Shown here piece after piece: positions 34,614-43,072 of a stretch of DNA of 64,000 nt. This DNA comes from an uncultured Oscillospiraceae bacterium. GTDB lineage: Bacteria; Bacillota; Clostridia; Oscillospirales; Oscillospiraceae. Below the pieces are notes generated by a model, which worked only from the letters and a program-made list of their open reading frames with translations, ran no database searches and was not told where the DNA came from. The position numbers and the translations under genes were made by a program. The stretch is from contig CANQMW010000012.1 in the NCBI GenBank assembly GCA_947625045.1, positions 1 to 64,000 on the forward strand. Direction: 5' to 3'. Numbering within the stretch: the first letter of the stretch is position 1; the number at the start of each line of letters is the position of its first letter.

Positions 34614-36110
34614 TTGCTGCGGGACAGAAAGCTTGCGTTCAACACGGCGTTGCTCACCGGCTCAGGCCTCGCCATGCGGTTCGTGGGCATGGTGTGGCAG
34701 GTGTGGCTTGTAAGCCGCATCGGCGAGGCGGGCATCGGGCTATTCCAGCTGGTCATGAGCGTGAACGCCCTGGCGGTGACGGTGGCCATGAGCGGCAGCC
34801 GCTACGCCGTGACGAGGCTGGTATCCGAGGAAAACGGCCTGGAGCGGCCCCACGGGGCGGCCCAGGCGCTGGGCGCCTGCATGCTCTACGGGCTGGGCTT
34901 CGGTCTGGCCGCCGGGCTCATCCTCATGGTCCTTGCCCAGCCCATGGGCTTTCTCTGGCTGGAGGACGCCCGGACAGTGCGGCCGCTGATGCTCCTGTCG
35001 CTGACCATGCCCCTCACCGGCATAGACTCCGTCATGCACGGCTACTTCACCGCCGTGGGCCGGGTGTGGAAGAGCGTGGCCGTGTCCGTGGGCCAGCAGC
35101 TGGTCACCATCGCGGTCACCGCCGCCATGCTGCTCGCGGCCCCAGCGGGAAATCTGGAATACACCGCGGCGGTCATCACCGGCGGCAGCCTCATAGGGGA
35201 GCTGGCCGGCGTCACCGCCCTGGGCCTGGCCTATGCCTTCGACAGGCGGCGCCACGACATCGTGCGGGGCGGCGCCCCCGCCCTCGCCGGGATGACGGGC
35301 CGGATGCTGCGCATCGCCCTGCCATTGGCGGCGGCGTCCTACGCCAGAAGCGGCCTCTCCACATTGCAGCACCTTCTGGTGCCCCGGGGCCTGCGGGCCT
35401 CGGGCCTCAACGCGGAGAGCGCTCTCGCGGGATATGGGGTCATACAGGGCATGGCATTACCGGTGGTGCTCTTCCCCTCCTGCCTCATGCTGGCCATCGC
35501 GGAGCTCATCGTGCCGAAGCTCACGGAAAAGCAGATACAGGGGCAGCAAGACAGCATCCGGGCCGTGACGGAGGACGTGCTCTACAAGAGCTTTCTCTTC
35601 AGCGCCGTCACCGCCGCCCTGCTCCTGGGGCTGGGGGACAGCCTGGGCCTGGCGCTCTACGATTCGGCGGAGGCCGGGCGGTATATCCAGCTTTTCGCCC
35701 TCATCGTGCCGGTGATGTACATGGACACGGCCACGGACGGCTGCCTCAAGGGCCTGGGCGAGATGATGTTCTGCATGTACGTGAACATCGCGGACGTGGG
35801 CCTTTCCGCGCTGATGGTGTGGCTCATGCTGCCCCGGTGGGGCCTGGGGGCCTATATCTTCGTCATCTGCTTCACGGAGATATTCAACTTCGCCCTGAGC
35901 CTGTGGCGGCTCCGGCACGTCTCCGGCGCGGGCCTCCCCTGGCGGGCCCTCTGCCGGGCGGGGCTCTGCGCGCTTTTAAGCGGTCTGGCCGCCCGGCTGC
36001 TGGGGACATACACCGGCGCGGGGTCGAGCGTACCGGCGCTGGTCCTGTCCATGGCCGGGGGACTGGGGCTCTACTGTCTCATGATGCGCAAACACACAAC
36101 TATCCTTTGA
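34614..36110 (+). CDS. SpoVB-like MOP-superfamily flippase
   Basis: 498 residues with about 14 hydrophobic segments and the Wzx/SpoVB/MurJ-type organisation (AFNTALLTGSGLAMRFVGM opening, then VSRIGEAGIGLFQLVMSV). SpoVB relatives move lipid-linked precursors across the membrane and serve in spore cortex synthesis; other members export polysaccharide. The start is a TTG at 34614 with GGGAGGAG at ideal spacing. It transcribes divergently from ispD and is followed by the coaX-like gene 45 bp later. Confidence 0.85.
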   Translation: MLRDRKLAFNTALLTGSGLAMRFVGMVWQVWLVSRIGEAGIGLFQLVMSVNALAVTVAMSGSRYAVTRLVSEENGLERPHGAAQALGACMLYGLGFGLAAGLILMVLAQPMGFLWLEDARTVRPLMLLSLTMPLTGIDSVMHGYFTAVGRVWKSVAVSVGQQLVTIAVTAAMLLAAPAGNLEYTAAVITGGSLIGELAGVTALGLAYAFDRRRHDIVRGGAPALAGMTGRMLRIALPLAAASYARSGLSTLQHLLVPRGLRASGLNAESALAGYGVIQGMALPVVLFPSCLMLAIAELIVPKLTEKQIQGQQDSIRAVTEDVLYKSFLFSAVTAALLLGLGDSLGLALYDSAEAGRYIQLFALIVPVMYMDTATDGCLKGLGEMMFCMYVNIADVGLSALMVWLMLPRWGLGAYIFVICFTEIFNFALSLWRLRHVSGAGLPWRALCRAGLCALLSGLAARLLGTYTGAGSSVPALVLSMAGGLGLYCLMMRKHTTIL

Positions 36111-36155
36111 CATCGGGGGCGGTATCTGATAAGCTGTGGTCAGGAAGTGATCAAA

Positions 36156-36929
36156 ATGCTTTTGACTGTGGACTTATCCAATTCCCGCATCACCCTGGCG
36201 GGCGTAAAAGACGGCGCGGTGGCCTTCTCCTGCGGCATGGCCACGGTGAAGACCCGCACGGCGGACGAATACGCCGCCCTCATGGGCCTCATCCTGGAGC
36301 AGCACGGCGCTGTACGGGACAGCTGGGACGGGTGCATATTGTCCTCCGTGGTGCCGGAGCTCACCCTCACCCTGCGCCAGGCCCTGGAGCTTCTCACGGG
36401 AACCTCTCCCATGGTGGTGGGCCCCGGGGTGAAGACCGGGCTCAACATCCGCCTGGACGACCCCTCGGAGCTGGGAAGCGACTTCGTGGCCGCCGCCGTG
36501 GCCGCCCAGGACGCTTACCCCCTGCCGGTGATCACCGTGGACATGGACACCGCCATCGGCATGGGCGTCACCGACGGCGAGGGCCGGTATATCGGCGGCG
36601 TCATCGCCCCGGGCATCATAACCTCCACCGCCGCCCTCACCAGCCGGGCGTCATTGCTGCACAACGTGGTGCCCCAGGCGCCGGGCCACATCATCTGCAA
36701 GAACACGGACGAGTCCATGCGCTCGGGCATCATCTACGGCGCCGCCGCCATGCTGGACGGGCTCCTGCAGGGCATGGAGGAGGAGCTGGGAACGGCCGCC
36801 ACGGTGGTGGCCACCGGGGTGTGGGCTCCCGCCGTCATCCCCCACTGCCGCCGGAAGGACATCCGCCTCGACAAGGACCTGATCCCCCGGGGCCTGTGGC
36901 TCATATGGAAGAAGAACCAGAAGCGATAA
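36156..36929 (+). CDS. Degenerate type III pantothenate kinase (CoaX-like)
   Basis: 257 residues from the ATG at 36156, which has AGGA at proper distance; a GTG at 36147 would overlap that element. The overall CoaX pattern is clear (GGVIAPGI, KNTDESMRSGIIYGAAAMLDGL, VVATG). However, the first phosphate motif DxGNT reads DLSNS and the second DFGTA reads DMDTA, so glycines of both ATP loops are lost. Type III kinases make 4'-phosphopantothenate for CoA. This copy may be inactive or have another role. A terminator follows. Confidence 0.8.
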   Translation: MLLTVDLSNSRITLAGVKDGAVAFSCGMATVKTRTADEYAALMGLILEQHGAVRDSWDGCILSSVVPELTLTLRQALELLTGTSPMVVGPGVKTGLNIRLDDPSELGSDFVAAAVAAQDAYPLPVITVDMDTAIGMGVTDGEGRYIGGVIAPGIITSTAALTSRASLLHNVVPQAPGHIICKNTDESMRSGIIYGAAAMLDGLLQGMEEELGTAATVVATGVWAPAVIPHCRRKDIRLDKDLIPRGLWLIWKKNQKR

Positions 36930-36934
36930 AAAAG

Positions 36935-36966
36935 CCGTCAGCGGAAGCACCGCTGACGGTCTTTTT
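36935..36966. terminator. Bidirectional terminator between coaX-like gene and thioesterase
   Basis: CCGTCAGCGG (36935-36944) pairs with CCGCTGACGG (36950-36959) around a 5-nt loop, with an A run before and TCTTTTTT after it. It serves the two convergent genes; the thioesterase stop lies in its T run. Confidence 0.9.
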
Positions 36967-37697
36967 TAACGAAGGCGCAGGATCATCTGGGCGGCCACGG
37001 CGCCGTCGGGCTTTTGCACCAGCAGGTGCCAGCCCTCCCCGTCTTTGCGGCGGTAGAGACGCAGCTCCTCCCCCTCCCGGCAGGCGTCCTGGTAGTTGAT
37101 CTCCGCTTCGGCAATGTCCATGCTCTCCAGCTCCGCCACGGTGAAGGAGCCCATGAGCATGCGCACATAGGCCACGTTGTTCATGTGCCGGCCGGTGTCG
37201 ATGTCCCGGGAACAGACGGTATAGGTCGTGTGCAGATTTTCCGGCTCCGGCTTTTCCCTGAACCGGGTGAAGAGCCCTTCGCACACCCGCTCCGGCAGGG
37301 GCTCCATGTCCACTGGGTAGCCGAACTCCGACGTCTTCATGACCCGGCCCGTGTCCACGTTCTGGGCCGCCCACTCGGTACGCCCCTCGGCCAGCAGCTC
37401 GCCGTCCCGCCTGAGGGTATAGAACCTGTCGCACTTGATGATGCCCGGCTTGCCCGGCCAGGTCTTCACCGTGACGGTATCGCCGTAACCGGGTACCTTG
37501 TGGATGCGCACCCGGGTGCGCACCGCCAGCCAGAAGGCCCTGTGGCCCATCATGTCGGCGTAGCCTACGTCCATGCGCTCGGCCTGCTCCGCCGCTAGGT
37601 CCATGAAGAGGTCAAAAAGCCCCGCCAGCTTCAATTTTCCCTCGTAGTCCAGCTTGCTGGTATACAGGGTCTCTTCCTTTTCCAGATAGTTTTCCAT
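36966..37697 (-). CDS. Acyl-ACP thioesterase
   Basis: 243 residues from MENYLEKEETLY, preceded by GGGGAGAG. It has a double hot-dog fold of the FatA/FatB-like bacterial family. The substrate-site residues are in DTGRHMNNVAYVRML (Asn-x-x-His type context) and the first hot-dog motif is in FDLFMDLAAEQAERMDVG. It releases free fatty acids from acyl-ACP. It is downstream of nrdG with a strand-specific hairpin between the two. Confidence 0.88.
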   Translation of the reverse strand: MENYLEKEETLYTSKLDYEGKLKLAGLFDLFMDLAAEQAERMDVGYADMMGHRAFWLAVRTRVRIHKVPGYGDTVTVKTWPGKPGIIKCDRFYTLRRDGELLAEGRTEWAAQNVDTGRVMKTSEFGYPVDMEPLPERVCEGLFTRFREKPEPENLHTTYTVCSRDIDTGRHMNNVAYVRMLMGSFTVAELESMDIAEAEINYQDACREGEELRLYRRKDGEGWHLLVQKPDGAVAAQMILRLR

Positions 37698-37717
37698 TTG
37701 CTCTCCCCTATATCGAA

Positions 37718-37748
37718 CCGGCACCCCGCTCTAGCTGCGGGATGCCGG
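37718..37748 (-). terminator. Hairpin spanning the nrdG stop codon
   Basis: On the minus strand CCGGCATCCCGC pairs with GCGGGGTGCCGG over 12 bp with one G-U. The loop holds the nrdG TAG. Read on the plus strand the same place is a C-A mismatch, so the structure favours the minus transcript. There is no T run; it may act on mRNA stability or attenuation. Confidence 0.5.
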
Positions 37749-38276
37749 AAACATTTGGTCGTCCCAGAGGACTGGCTTACCCGCCTCGCGGGTCCTGTTC
37801 ATATCGATGAGCCGCTGGTTCCGGGAGCCCCGGAACCGGAGGCCTATGTCCTTCTCCGCCAGGATAAAGGGCCCGTCCACCAGCACATCCGTCAGGGCCA
37901 GCAGTTCGTCCGTCGCCTCGCAGCGGGGGTGGCTCCCCTCCCGCAGCAGGTCCTCGTAAACGAAGCCTGTGAAGGCCCAGATGGTCTTCTTGGGGTAGGT
38001 CTGCTTCACCCGCCGGAGGAAGGGGACCAAGGCCCGCTGGTTGTCCGGCTCAAAGGGGTCGCCCCCCAGGAGCGTCAGCCCGTCGATGTACCCCGGCGAC
38101 AGCATGTCCAAAAGCTTCTCCTCCGTCTGGGCGGTGAAGGGCTGGCCGTAGTCAAAGTCCCATGTCTGGGGCTGAAAGCATCCCGGGCAGCGGTTGGTGC
38201 AGCCGGACACGAACAGCGTCACCCGCACGCCCACGCCGTTGGCGATGTCGCAGTTTTTGATCTCGCCGTAGTGCAT
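37731..38276 (-). CDS. nrdG: Anaerobic ribonucleotide reductase activating protein
   Basis: 181 residues. A radical SAM enzyme whose cluster motif is CTNRCPGC (CX3CX2C), with LLGGDPFEPDN as the SAM-binding motif. It generates the glycyl radical on NrdD. It starts 3 bp after the nrdD stop, so the two are co-transcribed under the NrdR-type promoter. Length and motifs are normal. Confidence 0.96.
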   Translation of the reverse strand: MHYGEIKNCDIANGVGVRVTLFVSGCTNRCPGCFQPQTWDFDYGQPFTAQTEEKLLDMLSPGYIDGLTLLGGDPFEPDNQRALVPFLRRVKQTYPKKTIWAFTGFVYEDLLREGSHPRCEATDELLALTDVLVDGPFILAEKDIGLRFRGSRNQRLIDMNRTREAGKPVLWDDQMFPASRS

Positions 38277-38279
38277 AGT

Positions 38280-40478
38280 TTACAGGTGCAGGACCCGGTC
38301 CTTGATCTCCTGGGTGCGGCCCTGGTTCCAGAACTGGGTGCCGATGTAGCCGCAGGTCCGCCGGGCCACGTTCATCTTGTCCTGGTCGGTGTTGCCGCAG
38401 CGGGGGCAACGCCAGATGAGCTTGCCGTCGTCCTCCACGATCTCGATCTCCCCGTCCCAGCCGCACACCTGGCAGTAGTCGCTCTTGGTGTTGAGCTCGG
38501 CGTAGATGATGTTGTCGTAGATGAAGCGCATGACCTGCAGCACCGCCTCCAGGTTGTTCTGCATGTCGGGCACCTCCACGTAGCTGATGGCGCCGCCGGG
38601 AGACAGGTGCTGGAACTGGGCCTCGAATTTCAGCTTGGTGAACGCGTCGATCTCCTCGGTCACATGCACGTGGTAGGAGTTGGTGATATAGCCCTTGTCG
38701 GTGATCCCCTCGATGATGCCGAAGCGTTTCTGCAGGCACTTGGCGAACTTGTAGGTGGTGCTCTCCAGGGGCGTGCCGTACAGGGAGAAGTCGATGTTGT
38801 GCTGTTCCTTCCAACGCTTGCAGGCGGCGTTCATGTACTGCATGATCTCCAGGGCGAAGGGCGTGGCGGAGGGGTCCGTGTGGCTCTTGCCGGTCATGTA
38901 CTTGACGCACTCGTAAAGGCCTGCGTAGCCCAGGGAGATGGTTGAGTAGCCGTTGTAAAGGAGCTTGTCGATGGGCTCGCCCTTCTGCAGTCTCGCCAGG
39001 GCGCCGTACTGCCACAGGATGGGCGCCGCGTCGGAGAGGGTCCCCTTCAGACGCTCGTGGCGGCACATCAGCGCCCGGTGACACAGCTCCAGCCGCTCGT
39101 CGAATATCTTCCAGAACTTCTCCAGGTTGCCGCCGGAGGAGAGAGCCACGTCGGGCAGGTTGATGGTGACCACGCCCTGGTTGAAGCGGCCGTAGTACTT
39201 GTGCTTGCCCGGCTCATAGTTGCCGGCGTTGGCGATGTTGCCGATGCCGGCGTCGGTGAACCGGTCAGGGGTCAGGAAGCTGCGGCAGCCCATGCAGGTG
39301 TACACGTCGCCCTTGAGCTCCAGCATCTTCTTCTCGGAGATGTAGTCGGGCACCATCCGCTTGGCGGTGCACTTGGCCGCCAGCTTCGTCAGGTAGAAGT
39401 AAGGCGTGCCCTCCTCCACGTTGTCCTCCTCCAGCACGTAGATGAGCTTGGGGAAGGCGGGGGTGACCCATATGCCCTGCTCGTTCTTCACGCCCTCGTA
39501 GCGCTGCAGGAGGGTCTCCTCGATGATGATGGCCAGGTCCCTCTTCTCCTGCTCGCTCTTGGCCTCGTTGAGGTACATGAACACGGTGACGAAGGGGGCC
39601 TGTCCGTTGGTGGTCAGCAGCGTTACGACCTGATACTGGATGGTCTGCACGCCCCGGCGGATCTCCTCCCGCAGGCGCTTTTCCACGATATGGTCCACCT
39701 GCTCCTTTTCGGGGATGACGCCCAGGGTGCTGATCTCGTCCCGGACCACGGCGCGGATCTTCTCCCGGCTCACCTGCACGAAGGGGGCCAGATGGGCCAG
39801 AGAGATGGACTGGCCGCCGTACTGGTTGGAGGCCACCTGGGCCACGATCTGGGTGGCGATGTTGCAGGCGGTGGCGAAGGTGTGGGGCCGCTCGATGAGG
39901 GTGTCGGTGATGACGGTGCCGTTCTGGAGCATGTCCTCCAGGTTCACCAGGTCGCAGTTGTGCATGTGCTGGGCATAGTAGTCCGTGTCATGGAAGTGGA
40001 TGATGCCCTGCTCATGGGCCTCCACGATGTCGGGGGGCAGCAGCAGGCGGTTGGTGATGTCCCGGCTGACCTCGCCGGCCATATAGTCCCGCTGGGTGGA
40101 GTTGACCACGGGGTTTTTGTTGGAGTTCTCCTGCTTGGCCTCCTCGTTGTTGCACTCGATGAGGGCCAGGATGCGGTCGTCGGTGGTGTTGGACTGGCGC
40201 ACCAGGGAGCGGGTGTAGCGGTAGGTGATATACCGCTTGGCCACCTCATAGGCGCCGTGGGCCATGATCTGCTCCTCCACCATGTCCTGGATCTCCTCCA
40301 CGGAGGGAGAACGGCCCAGCTCGATGCAGGCCTTCTCCACCGAGTCCGCGATGCGGTGGATCTGGGTGTTGGTCATGCGCAGGTCCTCGTCCACCACGTC
40401 GTTTGCCTTGCCGATGGCGTTGATGATCTTGGTGATGTCGAAAGCGACTTCCGAACCGTTCCTCTTGATGATCTTCAT
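38280..40478 (-). CDS. nrdD: Anaerobic ribonucleoside-triphosphate reductase
   Basis: 732 residues from MKIIKRNGSEVAFD, with AGGGGA before the ATG. An N-terminal ATP-cone (about 1-92) gives allosteric control, and the ten-stranded glycyl-radical barrel follows. Near the C-terminus a Cys4 zinc site (CQVCG ... CPRCG) precedes the radical site RTCGYIGTQFWNQGR. It makes all four dNTPs without oxygen. Promoter and NrdR-type boxes lie upstream. Confidence 0.98.
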   Translation of the reverse strand: MKIIKRNGSEVAFDITKIINAIGKANDVVDEDLRMTNTQIHRIADSVEKACIELGRSPSVEEIQDMVEEQIMAHGAYEVAKRYITYRYTRSLVRQSNTTDDRILALIECNNEEAKQENSNKNPVVNSTQRDYMAGEVSRDITNRLLLPPDIVEAHEQGIIHFHDTDYYAQHMHNCDLVNLEDMLQNGTVITDTLIERPHTFATACNIATQIVAQVASNQYGGQSISLAHLAPFVQVSREKIRAVVRDEISTLGVIPEKEQVDHIVEKRLREEIRRGVQTIQYQVVTLLTTNGQAPFVTVFMYLNEAKSEQEKRDLAIIIEETLLQRYEGVKNEQGIWVTPAFPKLIYVLEEDNVEEGTPYFYLTKLAAKCTAKRMVPDYISEKKMLELKGDVYTCMGCRSFLTPDRFTDAGIGNIANAGNYEPGKHKYYGRFNQGVVTINLPDVALSSGGNLEKFWKIFDERLELCHRALMCRHERLKGTLSDAAPILWQYGALARLQKGEPIDKLLYNGYSTISLGYAGLYECVKYMTGKSHTDPSATPFALEIMQYMNAACKRWKEQHNIDFSLYGTPLESTTYKFAKCLQKRFGIIEGITDKGYITNSYHVHVTEEIDAFTKLKFEAQFQHLSPGGAISYVEVPDMQNNLEAVLQVMRFIYDNIIYAELNTKSDYCQVCGWDGEIEIVEDDGKLIWRCPRCGNTDQDKMNVARRTCGYIGTQFWNQGRTQEIKDRVLHL

Positions 40479-40569
40479 GGCGTGCGTCCCCTCTCTTATC
40501 CTTTGTCCCACAGTTAACGCGGCCGCCCATGAGCAGGCCGCGGATGGTTACATAATCCCGGTAGCCGTT

Positions 40570-40623
40570 ATATTAGCACAATATCTTGTGCCTGTCAACC
40601 GTTTCATGACCAATATTTTGTAA
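40570..40623 (-). promoter_or_regulatory. nrdD promoter with two NrdR-like boxes
   Basis: A -35 TTGACA (40593-40598) and a -10 TAATAT (40570-40575) on the minus strand have a 17-bp spacer. Box 1, GCACAATATCTTGTGC (40576-40591), fills the spacer and matches 13 of 16 positions of the NrdR consensus as I recall it. Box 2 (40608-40623), with CCAATATTTTGT in its core, matches 10 of 16. The boxes are 32 bp apart, three helical turns, as usual for NrdR. Confidence 0.75.
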
Positions 40624-40743
40624 GCGGCCAAAACACCCGCAAAGCATTGGGAGCAGTACATGTCCGGGCTTTTTGCCGGGCAAAAATGCATGTCTTGCCA
40701 AAAAAATTTTTTTCCTGCACGGCGGGGACCACCCCTAAATATA
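40624..40743. other. Intergenic region, no gene seen
   Basis: This stretch lies upstream of the nrdD promoter and downstream of the symporter terminator. Apart from an A/T-rich AAAAAAATTTTTTT patch near 40700 it shows no frame, hairpin or repeat I can support. Confidence 0.4.
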
Positions 40744-40779
40744 GTCATGCCGCCGCCCGGGATGGGACGGCGGCATGAC
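40744..40779 (-). terminator. Terminator after the dicarboxylate symporter
   Basis: GTCATGCCGCCG (40744-40755) pairs with CGGCGGCATGAC (40768-40779), a perfect 12-bp stem. On the minus strand TATATTTAG follows. It closes the single-gene symporter unit. Confidence 0.75.
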
Positions 40780-40793
40780 ACATAGGAGAGATA

Positions 40794-42029
40794 TCACCGG
40801 GCCAGCTTCTTCTGCAGCCAGTCCCTGCCGTCGGTGAACCGGGACACGATATAGCACACCACGTAGTCGCCGGCGGCGTTGATCATGGTGGCAGGCGGGT
40901 CCACCAGGTTGCCGATGGCCACCAGGATGGGGAACGCCATGGTCATCTGCTCCGGGAAGAAGATGGAGCATATGATATACTCGCCGATATACCCGCCGCC
41001 GGGCACACCGCTCATGCCCACGGAGCTGAGCACCGCCACCAGTACCACGGGAACCAGCATCTTGAAGCCCAGATCCTGACCGAACACCCCCAGCACGAAG
41101 GCGATCTTCAGCACACAGGAGAAGCAGGAGCCATCCATGTGCATGGTGGCGCCCAGGGGCAGCACCATGTCGGACACGTCCTTGGAGATGCCGGTGGCCT
41201 CCGCCTCCTCCATGTTGGTAGGGATGGTGGCCACGGAGGAGCAGGTGCCAAGGGATACCACCGCGGGCTTGGCGATATGGCTGAACATGGTCTTCACCGC
41301 GCCCTTGCCGCCGCCGAACCAGGCGAACAGGGGCCAGGCCGTGAAGATATAGATAAAGCAAAGCGGATAATAGAGGATGAGCGCCCGACCGTAGCTGGCA
41401 GTGATCTGGGGCCCGTAGGAGGCCACCAGGTCGGCAAAGATGGCGAAGAAGGCGATGGGCGCATAATAGGTGACGATCTTCACGAACTTCAGCATCACGT
41501 TCGTAAGATCCTCCAGGAACTTGCCAACCACGGTGTCATGCCCGCCGTTCAGGTTCACGGCGAAGCCGAACAGCAGCGAGAACACGATCAGCGGCAGCAT
41601 GGCCCGGCGGCTCAGAAGGCCCACGAAGTCCTCCGCCGTGAAGAAGTTCACCAGCATGGTGGAGAAGCTTGCGTACTCCCCCATCTCCTCCTGGGGTATC
41701 TCCTGCCAGGGCTCCAGCACCGGCGGGAACACCTTCACCAGCAGGAACATGATCACCGCGGCGATGGCGCCGGTGACCACGAAGGTACCGATGGTAACGC
41801 CCATGATCTTCCCCGCCCGTTTGCGGCTGCCCATGTTGGCCACCGCACCGGCGATGGAGGCGAACACCAGGGGCACCACGATGCAGAACATCATGTTGAT
41901 GAACACGGTGCCCAGGGGCTTCAGCACCGAGGCGTTGGGCCACACCCAGCCCACGACGGCGCCCGCCACCATGGCAATGAGCATCACCGCCATAAAGCGG
42001 TAATTCTTCGCGACTGCTTTCTTATCCAT
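40794..42029 (-). CDS. Dicarboxylate/amino acid:cation symporter (DAACS family)
   Basis: 411 residues from MDKKAVAKNYRFM, with AGGAGGAAG before the ATG. The open frame extends further upstream, but that part covers the promoter region and is not coding. Typical DAACS features are visible: a serine-rich hairpin (SLGTCSSVATIPTN, normally the HP1 motif), MHMDGSC and DPPATMINAAGD. It takes up glutamate, aspartate or C4-dicarboxylates with Na+ or H+. It diverges from an AraC-type regulator, the probable controller. Confidence 0.92.
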   Translation of the reverse strand: MDKKAVAKNYRFMAVMLIAMVAGAVVGWVWPNASVLKPLGTVFINMMFCIVVPLVFASIAGAVANMGSRKRAGKIMGVTIGTFVVTGAIAAVIMFLLVKVFPPVLEPWQEIPQEEMGEYASFSTMLVNFFTAEDFVGLLSRRAMLPLIVFSLLFGFAVNLNGGHDTVVGKFLEDLTNVMLKFVKIVTYYAPIAFFAIFADLVASYGPQITASYGRALILYYPLCFIYIFTAWPLFAWFGGGKGAVKTMFSHIAKPAVVSLGTCSSVATIPTNMEEAEATGISKDVSDMVLPLGATMHMDGSCFSCVLKIAFVLGVFGQDLGFKMLVPVVLVAVLSSVGMSGVPGGGYIGEYIICSIFFPEQMTMAFPILVAIGNLVDPPATMINAAGDYVVCYIVSRFTDGRDWLQKKLAR

Positions 42030-42129
42030 AAAAACTTCCTCCTGGATAGTCCTCCGGCCGGGTCTGCCCCGCCGGAATATCTGCCCTATTATAGCGACAT
42101 AGGAATGCAAATAACATTGCCATATGTGC

Positions 42130-42158
42130 TTGAAACATTTCAAAAAGTGCTGTATAGT
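42130..42158 (+). promoter_or_regulatory. araC-type gene promoter with inverted repeat at the -35
   Basis: TTGAAA (42130-42135) and TATAGT (42153-42158) are 17 bp apart. TTGAAA and TTTCAA (42138-42143) form an inverted repeat around the -35 that could be an operator. A minus-strand TATAAT near 42090-42095 is the likely -10 of the divergent symporter gene. Confidence 0.6.
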
Positions 42159-42191
42159 ATGTCCACGACCCAGTAATGCGAGGTGCTTTGC

Positions 42192-43028
42192 GTGAATACC
42201 AGCTACAGCCGGGAGGGTTACCTCACCGAGGACTACCACTATTTCCACCTGAAGGACACCGCCGGCCAGGAACGGGATTTCCACTTCCACGACTTCGACA
42301 AGCTGGTGATCCTCCTGTCCGGCCATGTGGACTACATGGTGGAGCGGGCCACCTATGCCCTGCGGCCCTGGGACATCCTGCTCATCGGCCACCATACCAT
42401 CCACAAGGCCCTTATCGACAAATCCGTGCCCTACGAGCGGGTCATATTATATCTGGATAGAAATTACCCCGCCCATGCCGGAGGCGGCACAGACCTCGCC
42501 GAGTGTTTCAAGGGGGCCGACCGCCTGGGCCGCCGCCTGCTCACCCCCGCGCCAAATGACATCGGCGTCATCGGCGGCGTGCTGGAGGCGCTGGACAGAG
42601 CGGCCTCTGACGAAGGCTTCGGCGCCCAGGCATTGCGGGACACGCTGGTTACTCAGCTTCTCATCGCCGTGAACCGGGTGTTCCTCACCGGCGGCGGGGA
42701 TGCGGCCGAGACGCCGCCTCAGTATGACCCCAAGATCGCCCAGACGCTGTCCTATATCAATGAGAACCTGGCCAAGCCCCTTACCGTGGAGGCCCTGGCC
42801 GAGCGGGCATACCTAAGCAAATACCACTTCATGCGCCTTTTCAAGGCCCAGACGGGCAGCACGGTTCACGCCTACGTGCGCCAGCGGCGGCTTTTATACG
42901 CCGCCCAGCTGATACGCCAGGGAGAGAACGTGAACAAGGCCGCCGCGGACAGCGGCTTTGAGGAATATTCCACTTTTTTCCGGGCCTTCCGGGAGTGTTT
43001 TGGCGTCAGCCCGGGACAATTAAAATAG
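42192..43028 (+). CDS. AraC family transcriptional regulator
   Basis: About 278 residues. An N-terminal cupin-type sensor region (residues about 10-100, with FHFHDFDKLVILLSGHVDYMV) precedes two C-terminal helix-turn-helix motifs (LTVEALAERAYLSKYHFMRLFK and NVNKAAADSGFEEYSTFFRAFR). I prefer the GTG at 42192 because GCGAGG precedes it at good distance; a GTG at 42183 overlaps that element. It is divergent from the dicarboxylate symporter and likely senses its substrate, but that is inference. Confidence 0.9.
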   Translation: MNTSYSREGYLTEDYHYFHLKDTAGQERDFHFHDFDKLVILLSGHVDYMVERATYALRPWDILLIGHHTIHKALIDKSVPYERVILYLDRNYPAHAGGGTDLAECFKGADRLGRRLLTPAPNDIGVIGGVLEALDRAASDEGFGAQALRDTLVTQLLIAVNRVFLTGGGDAAETPPQYDPKIAQTLSYINENLAKPLTVEALAERAYLSKYHFMRLFKAQTGSTVHAYVRQRRLLYAAQLIRQGENVNKAAADSGFEEYSTFFRAFRECFGVSPGQLK

Positions 43029-43037
43029 TATAAATGA

Positions 43038-43065
43038 AAACCATCCATTTTGAAAATGGATGGTT
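43038..43065. terminator. Bidirectional terminator between araC-type gene and pseudouridine synthase
   Basis: AAACCATCCA and TGGATGGTTT pair around an A/T loop (43038-43065), followed on the plus strand by CGTATATTATT. It separates two convergent genes. Confidence 0.8.
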
Positions 43066-43072
43066 TCGTATA

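Noticed and set aside
40794-42404. 536-codon version of the dicarboxylate symporter
   Set aside because: The extra N-terminal 125 codons cover the divergent promoter region and lack a ribosome-binding site; the ATG at 42027-42029 has a strong one and fits the family.
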